Source of the DNA: Acidimicrobiales bacterium
GTDB taxonomy: Bacteria; Actinomycetota; Acidimicrobiia; Acidimicrobiales; Palsa-688
Length of the DNA stretch: 64,000 bases
NCBI GenBank assembly: GCA_036378675.1
Contig: DASUWA010000016.1
Location: 1 to 64,000, forward strand
Direction: 5' to 3'
Positions 58,597 through 64,000 of the stretch are shown here, piece by piece. Every line of letters starts with the position of its first letter. Position 1 is the stretch's first letter. The notes below the pieces were generated by a model that saw nothing but the letters and a program-made list of their open reading frames with translations, did no database searches and was not told the DNA's origin. The position numbers and the translations under genes were made by a program.

Positions 58597-61137
58597 TTAG
58601 GCGCCGGCGACCGGGCGCAGGTGGCGTACCGGTGCGAGCCGGGCGGGCTGGCGGTTGCGCACCCACAGCCGGCATTGCTCGGCGGGGATGGGCGCCGAAA
58701 GGTAGTAGCCCTGGACCTCGTCGCAGCCGAGCTCGGTGAGCCTCTCCCAGGTAGTCAAGTCCTCGACGCCTTCGGCGATCACCCGCTGGCCGAGGGTGTG
58801 CGCGAGGTAGATCGTCGCTCGCACGATCTTCTCGTCTCGATCGTTGGAGCACATGTGCATCACGAACGAGCGGTCGATCTTCACGGTGGTCACCGGCAGC
58901 CGCTGCAAGCGGGAAAGCGACGAGTACTCCGTGCCGTAGTCGTCGATCGCCAGCTCGACGCCCAGGTCGGCGAGCTCCTGGAGGACCTTCTCCGAGCGGT
59001 CGGGGTCAACCATGATCGAGCTCTCGGTGATCTCGAGCTGCACGCTGCCTGGACGAACGCCGATGTCCTCGATCTGGAGACGCAGGCGGCCAACGAGGTC
59101 CTTGTCCATCAAGCTGCGCGCGGAGAGGTTCACTGCCATGCTGAACTCGTAGCCGTCGTCCTGCCAACGGCGAAGCTCCCGAAGCGCCCTCCCGAGAACC
59201 CACCAGGTCAGCTCATTGATCAGACCGGTCTTCTCCGCGACGGGAATGAACTCGGAGGGCGAGACGCTGCCGTAATGCTCATGGCGCCAGCGAAGCAGGG
59301 CTTCGAAGCCTCTGATTTCACCTGTGCGCAGGTCGGCGACCGGCTGGTAGTAGACCTCGAGCTCGTCGGCAGACATAGCGCGTCGAAGCTCGGTCGCCAG
59401 GAGGAGTTTGCGCGTCGTGTTGTGGTCGATCGCCTGGTCGTAGGTGACGATCCCGCCGTGCGACCTCTTCGCCTCGTACATGGCGACCTCCGCGCACTTC
59501 AGCGGGTCGTCGCGGTGAAGGGGAACGATTGCCACTCCGACGCTCGCCCGGAGGTCGAGAACCAGGCCCTTCTCCCGGATCGGGCGGGAAACAGCGTCTC
59601 TGGCCATCTCGGCGGCGCGCAGAACGCCGTCGATGCTTTCGGCTTGCGGGATCAGAAGAGCGAATTCGTCGCCACCGAGCCGGGCGACGACGTCCTTGTC
59701 ACCGGCAACCTCCCGCAGCCGGATCGCCGTCTGCTGCAACACCACGTCGCCGATGTCGTGGCCGACGGTGTCGTTGATCTCCTTGAAGCCGTCCAGGTCC
59801 ATGAGAACGACGGCCATCATTTCGGACTGCTGCCTCTTGGCCAGCGCTCCAGACAGCTGGCTGGAGAACTCGGACCGGTTCGGCAGCCCGGTCAGGTCGT
59901 CGTGGCGGAGGTCGAACTCCCGCCGGATGCGCGATTCCTGCAGAGCGTCGTGGCGCCGCACGCTCGTGAGCGCCGTGCCCATGTTGGCCGCGAGCGCTTC
60001 TGCGAAGAGCCGGTCGTCGTTGTCAAAGGTGGCCCGGCTGCCTTCTCGCTCCCCGATCACGAGGACACCGAGGCGTTCGATGCCGACATCTATAGGAGCA
60101 GCGATGAGGTCGGACAGGCCGACATCGGCGAGCATCGCAGGGTGCTTACCCCTGGCAATGACGATGGATCCTTCGTTCTTGGCGACCTTCCTGAGCGACT
60201 GGGGCAGCTCCTGGTGCGAGGCTTTGACCTCACCTTCGGCGTCGAGTTGGTAGAGGACCATCCCGGTCTTGCCGGGCAGATAGACGCCGACTGACATCGC
60301 GTGAAGCAGGTTGCGGGCCTCCGTCAAGGCCGTCGTGATCAGGTCCGCGCCCTCCGACTGCTCCGCGAGTTTGACCGTGAAGCCGTAGAGCTTTTGCAGG
60401 TCCGAGTAACGGCTGCGGATCTTGTCGGCACGGCGGTACCAGGCGGTCAGCAAAACCGCTGTACCGGTCAACGGGAGCAGAGCCCAGGGCTGAGTCGAGG
60501 CAACTGTCGCTGCGACGATGGCGAGGGCGGCGTTGAGGGGCAGAACGAGTCCGTACCCTGTGAACCAACTCCTCAAATACGCCCACCCCGGAAACCCCCC
60601 GCTGATGGTAATTACGCCGAATACCACCAGACTGGTAATGAACCCATAGATGACCGGCATCATCACCAGCGCCGGCCAAGTGCTGGGGCCGATGGCCGCA
60701 GAGCCCTCCATAAGGGAGTAGAAGACGGCCAGGCTCACAGCCACCGAAAGTGACGACGCCGCGGTATTGAGCACCAACCGGTCGGGGCGCCACTTGTATT
60801 GAGGCAACGAAGCCACCTGGAAGCAAAGAAGGGCGAGAAGCACCCCGCCAGGGCTCGCGCTGACAGCGGCGGCCACGAACGCTAGCTCGAAGAGGTCGAA
60901 CTGTACGGTCTGCCGCCGAACGTGAAACTTCATCGGGAAGGCTGAGGTCGCCACGAAGCTCACGGCCAGCAGAGGCCATGGAATGTGATGAGCAAACCGC
61001 GGAGGACTCGAGCTCACCACCACGATGACCCCGACGGTGAGTGCAGCGACCGAGGCCGCGCCGATGTAGCTCCAAACACGAAGAGTGTTCGATCGCTTGA
61101 CGGCGGTAGTTGATTTATCGCGTCGTTCGATTGCCAC
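58597..61137 (-). CDS. Membrane GGDEF-EAL protein (c-di-GMP synthesis/degradation)
   Basis: The 846-residue protein has about six membrane segments (about 22-235), a GAF domain (about 255-400), a GGDEF domain with an intact GGDEF motif at 488-492 in ARLGGDEFALL, and an EAL domain with FEALLRW near residue 611, NLSARSL and IDDYGTEYSSL. Both c-di-GMP synthesis and breakdown residues seem present. Start is GTG 61137 with GGGAGGGG upstream. It could link c-di-GMP to the pili and surface glycan encoded nearby (inference). Confidence 0.88.
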   Translation of the reverse strand: MAIERRDKSTTAVKRSNTLRVWSYIGAASVAALTVGVIVVVSSSPPRFAHHIPWPLLAVSFVATSAFPMKFHVRRQTVQFDLFELAFVAAAVSASPGGVLLALLCFQVASLPQYKWRPDRLVLNTAASSLSVAVSLAVFYSLMEGSAAIGPSTWPALVMMPVIYGFITSLVVFGVITISGGFPGWAYLRSWFTGYGLVLPLNAALAIVAATVASTQPWALLPLTGTAVLLTAWYRRADKIRSRYSDLQKLYGFTVKLAEQSEGADLITTALTEARNLLHAMSVGVYLPGKTGMVLYQLDAEGEVKASHQELPQSLRKVAKNEGSIVIARGKHPAMLADVGLSDLIAAPIDVGIERLGVLVIGEREGSRATFDNDDRLFAEALAANMGTALTSVRRHDALQESRIRREFDLRHDDLTGLPNRSEFSSQLSGALAKRQQSEMMAVVLMDLDGFKEINDTVGHDIGDVVLQQTAIRLREVAGDKDVVARLGGDEFALLIPQAESIDGVLRAAEMARDAVSRPIREKGLVLDLRASVGVAIVPLHRDDPLKCAEVAMYEAKRSHGGIVTYDQAIDHNTTRKLLLATELRRAMSADELEVYYQPVADLRTGEIRGFEALLRWRHEHYGSVSPSEFIPVAEKTGLINELTWWVLGRALRELRRWQDDGYEFSMAVNLSARSLMDKDLVGRLRLQIEDIGVRPGSVQLEITESSIMVDPDRSEKVLQELADLGVELAIDDYGTEYSSLSRLQRLPVTTVKIDRSFVMHMCSNDRDEKIVRATIYLAHTLGQRVIAEGVEDLTTWERLTELGCDEVQGYYLSAPIPAEQCRLWVRNRQPARLAPVRHLRPVAGA

Positions 61138-61545
61138 GTGCAGCCCCTCCCGCGTACAGCGGAGTCAGGGTTCTAAATCGGCCAAATCCAACAGGGCCTT
61201 GACCAAAATCCTAACAACGGCGGGACAACAATCCCTTTCACGCAATTTTTTTGCCTTTGCCCACTGGAAAAACCGGAAATTACCCCTTACTCTCCGTGGT
61301 GATGGCAGGCAACAAGCGAGAGGAGGTGGCTCGATACCATGACCCGCGTTACGCGCGGTGCTGCTTGGAATTGAGGCCCGCCTTAAACGGCAGACCCCAA
61401 TTCCTGCATTGATCACCGGTCCGACGCTGGCAGGCAACTGACCGAGTGCTCTTCGCAGTAAGCATCGGCCCGATCGGTGCAGACCTTGAGAGAAAAAACA
61501 ACAGGTCGACGTACCGGTCGGGCCGGCACCCTTTAGATGTGTTTG
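61138..61545. other. Intergenic region between treZ and the GGDEF-EAL gene
   Basis: The 408 bases hold no supported gene. They contain a 10-bp stem with one mismatch (61367-61376 with 61395-61404), a small CCGCG-TTACG-CGCGG stem at 61344-61358, and a T-rich run near 61243. I looked for a c-di-GMP riboswitch core here and did not see one. The stem at 61367 may be the treZ terminator. Confidence 0.45.
61367..61404. terminator. Hairpin downstream of treZ
   Basis: GGAATTGAGG and CCCCAATTCC form a 10-bp stem with one mismatch and an 18-base loop, about 140 bases after the treZ stop. It lacks a strong T-tail. Confidence 0.35.
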
Positions 61546-63294
61546 TTAGCTTTTGAGTGTGTCCGGTGGATCCTTGAGGATCACAACGGAGTCCGGCGGG
61601 AGAACCAGCTGACCCTGTTCGGTCCGGATCGATGGTGCTGAAGACGCGAGCGTCTCGCAGTCCGGGGGCAGGTCGAAGGCGCGGTCGCCGGCGGACAAGT
61701 TGACAGCCACTCGGATTGATCCTCTTCGCACGGTGACCGTTCCGAGCTCATCGCTCGCTTCAACTACCGTGGATCCCGGGAGCGGATCACTGAGCTCGGC
61801 GTGGCAGCGGCGCAGCTCGATGAGCGTCCGGTACCAGTCCAGGATGTTGTCGTGTGGCTCCTTGTCAAGCTCCTGCCAATCGAGCTTCGAGCGTCGGAAG
61901 GTGTCGTGGGACTGAGGATCCGGCACTTCGGAGGGGTCCCAGCCGAAACTGGTGAACTCGTTGCGACGCCCCTCGCTAACCGCCCGGGCCAGCTTCGGGT
62001 CGTCGTGGTCGGTGAAGTACTGAAACGGCGAGCTCGCAGCCCACTCCTCGCCCTGGAAGATCATCGGGGTGAACGGCGCGGTCAAGAGCAGAGCCGCAGC
62101 TATCTTCTGGCGCCCCTCGCCCACTAGCGCGGCCAACCTGTCGCCGGCGGCTCGGTTACCCACCTGGTCGTGGTTCTGGGTGAACACGACGAACCGGTGG
62201 CCCGCAAGTCCCACCGGCGAGCGCCCGTGCCGGCGGCCGCGGTGCTCCGACCAAATCCCGTCGTACACCCAGGCCTGGCGAAGCGCCTTCGCGAGGGGGC
62301 CGAGCGAACCGAAGTCGGAGTAGTAGCCGACGCGGTCGCCGGTGAGGACGGCGTGGAGTGCGTGGTGCCAATCGTCGGCCCAAACGCCGTCGAGGCCGTA
62401 CCCGCCGGCGCCCCGGCTCCGAGCGAGACGCGGATCGTTCCGGTCGCTTTCCGCGATGACGAACAGCGGCCGCCCGAGATGTGTCGCCAACGCGTCGACC
62501 TCCACCGCGAGCTCTTCCAGTATGTGACAGGCGGACTCGTCGACGATCGCGTGGACCGCGTCGAGCCGCAGGCCGTCGAAGTGGTATTCCTCGAGCCAGT
62601 ACTTCGCGTTGTCGATGACGAACCGCCTGACCTCGTCGCTCCCAGGTCCGTCGAAGTTGACCGCTGCACCCCAGTTGGTCTGGTACCGGCCGGAGAAGTA
62701 CGGGCCGAACTCGCGCAAGTAGTTCCCCGACGGCCCGAGATGGTTGTAGACGACGTCGAGCACCGCGCCCATGCCTTTGCAGTGACAAGCATCCACGAAC
62801 CGCTTGAGACCGTCCGGCCCGCCATAACCGTGATGCGGGGCGAACAGGTCTACTCCGTCGTACCCCCATCCACGCGTTCCGGGGAACTCCGCGACAGGCA
62901 TCAGCTCGACGGCGCTCACGCCGAGAGCGACAAGGTGATCGAGCCGCTGGATCGCCGCATCGAACGTTCCCTCGGGTGTGAAGGTTCCAATATGCAGCTC
63001 GTAGAGAAGCAGCCCGCGCGCCGAGATGCCTTTCCACATTTGGTCCGTCCAGGGGAAGCCGTCGGCGTCAACCAGCGCCGACGGCGCGTGAACCCCATCA
63101 GGTTGGGACCGCGATCTGGGATCGGGCCGCACCGGGCCACCATCAAGGCTGAACCCGTATCGTGTCCCTGGCCCTGCGTAGTCAACTTTCGTCCGCCACC
63201 AATCGCCGGGTGCGCGGCGCATCCCATGACAAGACCCGTCGATGACCAGGTTTACCTGTTGAGCGAACGGCGCCCACACCGAGAACTCGTGCAA
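61546..63294 (-). CDS. treZ: Malto-oligosyltrehalose trehalohydrolase
   Basis: The 582-residue GH13 enzyme releases trehalose from maltooligosyl-trehalose. Marks are LDVVYNHLGPSGNYL, the nucleophile Asp in GLRLDAVHAI, the acid/base Glu in FVIAESDRNDP and the transition-state Asp in FTQNHDQVGN. Length is normal for TreZ. The start is TTG 63294, directly after the treY TGA, with GGGAGG eight bases upstream, so it is cotranscribed with treY. Confidence 0.92.
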   Translation of the reverse strand: MHEFSVWAPFAQQVNLVIDGSCHGMRRAPGDWWRTKVDYAGPGTRYGFSLDGGPVRPDPRSRSQPDGVHAPSALVDADGFPWTDQMWKGISARGLLLYELHIGTFTPEGTFDAAIQRLDHLVALGVSAVELMPVAEFPGTRGWGYDGVDLFAPHHGYGGPDGLKRFVDACHCKGMGAVLDVVYNHLGPSGNYLREFGPYFSGRYQTNWGAAVNFDGPGSDEVRRFVIDNAKYWLEEYHFDGLRLDAVHAIVDESACHILEELAVEVDALATHLGRPLFVIAESDRNDPRLARSRGAGGYGLDGVWADDWHHALHAVLTGDRVGYYSDFGSLGPLAKALRQAWVYDGIWSEHRGRRHGRSPVGLAGHRFVVFTQNHDQVGNRAAGDRLAALVGEGRQKIAAALLLTAPFTPMIFQGEEWAASSPFQYFTDHDDPKLARAVSEGRRNEFTSFGWDPSEVPDPQSHDTFRRSKLDWQELDKEPHDNILDWYRTLIELRRCHAELSDPLPGSTVVEASDELGTVTVRRGSIRVAVNLSAGDRAFDLPPDCETLASSAPSIRTEQGQLVLPPDSVVILKDPPDTLKS

Positions 63295-64000
63295 TCAGCT
63301 GTCCTCCCGTGCGAGCACCGCGACAGGAAAGCGGGCCCACAGAGATCCAACGTCGTTCGTCCCACCGCTCCAACGGTCTCCGGTCAGCAGGTGTCGCCAC
63401 TCGCCGATTGGTATGTCAACGGTCGTGCGTGCGACGTCGGACGTCGCGCGTACGGGCGCAATCACCGCAACGCCTCCACGGTCGTACGCCACTACCGCTT
63501 CTGACGACGGCCCCTCGCATCGGAGCGGCTCGTACATCGTGGACTGGAAGCGGTCGGGGTTGTCGCGCCGGTACTGGAGCAGCCGGTGGATCATCCCGAG
63601 CTTCGAAGCGCCGGCTCCTTCATTAAGGGCTAGCTCCCCGATCGCGCCCGACTTGATCTCGCTCAGTAGCCGGATTCGCGAGTCGAAGTCCACCACACGC
63701 CGGTTGTCCGGGTCGACGAGGCTGAGGTCCCACAGTTCGGTTCCCTGGTAGATGTCGGGGACACCCGGGCACGTGAGGAGAAAGGCGGTTTGCGCAAGGG
63801 AGTTTCGGCGCCCTCTTTCTATGAGGGCGTGGGTGTCCAGAAAGCGTGCGACGTCCGATCGAAAGCGCCCATCTCCTAGCAAGCCCCTGACTACGGTTTC
63901 GAGACCTGTCTCGTACTCCGAATCCGGGTCGCTCCAAGACGTGCGCACCTTCGCCTCGCGTTCCGCCTTCAGCATGAACGACACCGCCCGGTCAACGTCC
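63295..64000 (-). CDS. treY: Malto-oligosyltrehalose synthase, cut by window edge
   Basis: Only the last 234 codons are in the window; the frame is still open at 64000. The visible part has RAVSFMLKAEREAKVRTSW, FLTCPGVPDIYQGTELWDLSLVDPDNRR and LLQYRRDNPD, typical of the C-terminal end of TreY, which turns the reducing end of a maltodextrin into a trehalose unit. It lies just upstream of treZ in the standard TreY-TreZ order. The N-terminal catalytic motifs are outside the window. Confidence 0.9.
   Translation of the reverse strand, partial: DVDRAVSFMLKAEREAKVRTSWSDPDSEYETGLETVVRGLLGDGRFRSDVARFLDTHALIERGRRNSLAQTAFLLTCPGVPDIYQGTELWDLSLVDPDNRRVVDFDSRIRLLSEIKSGAIGELALNEGAGASKLGMIHRLLQYRRDNPDRFQSTMYEPLRCEGPSSEAVVAYDRGGVAVIAPVRATSDVARTTVDIPIGEWRHLLTGDRWSGGTNDVGSLWARFPVAVLAREDS

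Noticed and set aside
58621-60294. 557-residue open frame on the plus strand opposite the GGDEF-EAL gene
   Set aside because: It is the antisense shadow of a gene with clear GAF, GGDEF and EAL motifs; its own sequence has no domain and no ribosome site. High GC makes such long shadows common here.
61141-61200. Possible tRNA T-arm (GGGTTCTAAATCGG)
   Set aside because: The flanking bases do not pair as a T-stem, and no anticodon or acceptor arm can be drawn.
61138-61545. Possible c-di-GMP riboswitch near the GGDEF-EAL gene
   Set aside because: The conserved core with its tetraloop helix is not present on either strand.
62170-63504. 444-residue plus-strand frame across treZ and treY
   Set aside because: Antisense to two well-conserved trehalose genes; no domain of its own.

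Overview
The window looks like a chromosomal segment of a high-GC actinobacterium, probably of the Acidimicrobiia or a close relative (inference, no marker gene to prove it). Supporting signs are frequent GTG and TTG starts, an F420-type LLM oxidoreductase, many Tat leaders, a PatA-like cAMP-regulated acetyltransferase, and secreted proteins with G-Y-W-x-V-x-S-D-G-G repeats. I see no rRNA, tRNA, CRISPR array, transposase or integrase.

Layout. 1-8.6 kb: secreted or exported proteins (BNR-repeat protein, Tat protein, Tat-exported beta-propeller hydrolase) around an alpha/beta hydrolase, a cupin and an F420-type oxidoreductase. 8.9-24.6 kb: a surface-polysaccharide region with seven glycosyltransferases, a GINT1-like protein, a sulfotransferase, an ABC exporter pair, a nucleotide-sugar dehydrogenase and an epimerase. 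24.7-31.6 kb: a beta-helix surface protein, a polymerase-like membrane protein, an asparagine synthase-type amidotransferase and a PglA-like glycosyltransferase. 40.2-46.4 kb, minus strand: an overlapping operon matching the bacillosamine route in order (PglF-like dehydratase, PglD-like acetyltransferase, PglE-like aminotransferase, PglC-like phosphoglycosyltransferase).

The unusual part, 31.7-49.9 kb, is wrapped around that operon. It holds five PqqD-type peptide-binding domains, three HprK-like kinases with intact P-loops, a fourth HprK-like domain whose active site is destroyed, a PF14907-type nucleotidyltransferase, two LuxR regulators with degenerate receivers, a Wzz/BY-kinase-like protein with a degraded P-loop, and two Tat-exported proteins with 18 cysteines each. 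Twice a cysteine-rich Tat protein is followed directly by an HprK-like kinase. One gene fuses PqqD, thioredoxin and a dead HprK domain. Another places a PqqD domain before an internal Tat signal and a C-terminal sortase-like motif. I propose a peptide or surface-protein modification system coupled to glycan synthesis; the substrate and chemistry are inference.

49.9-64 kb: a small membrane protein, a nucleotidyltransferase/XRE toxin-antitoxin-like pair with a palindromic operator, a divergent FtsH, a lipoprotein, DUF429 and PilT genes, an HtrA protease, a PatA-like acetyltransferase, a GGDEF-EAL protein, and treZ followed by a truncated treY at the right edge. The core genes here look ordinary, so the accessory locus seems to end near 51 kb.
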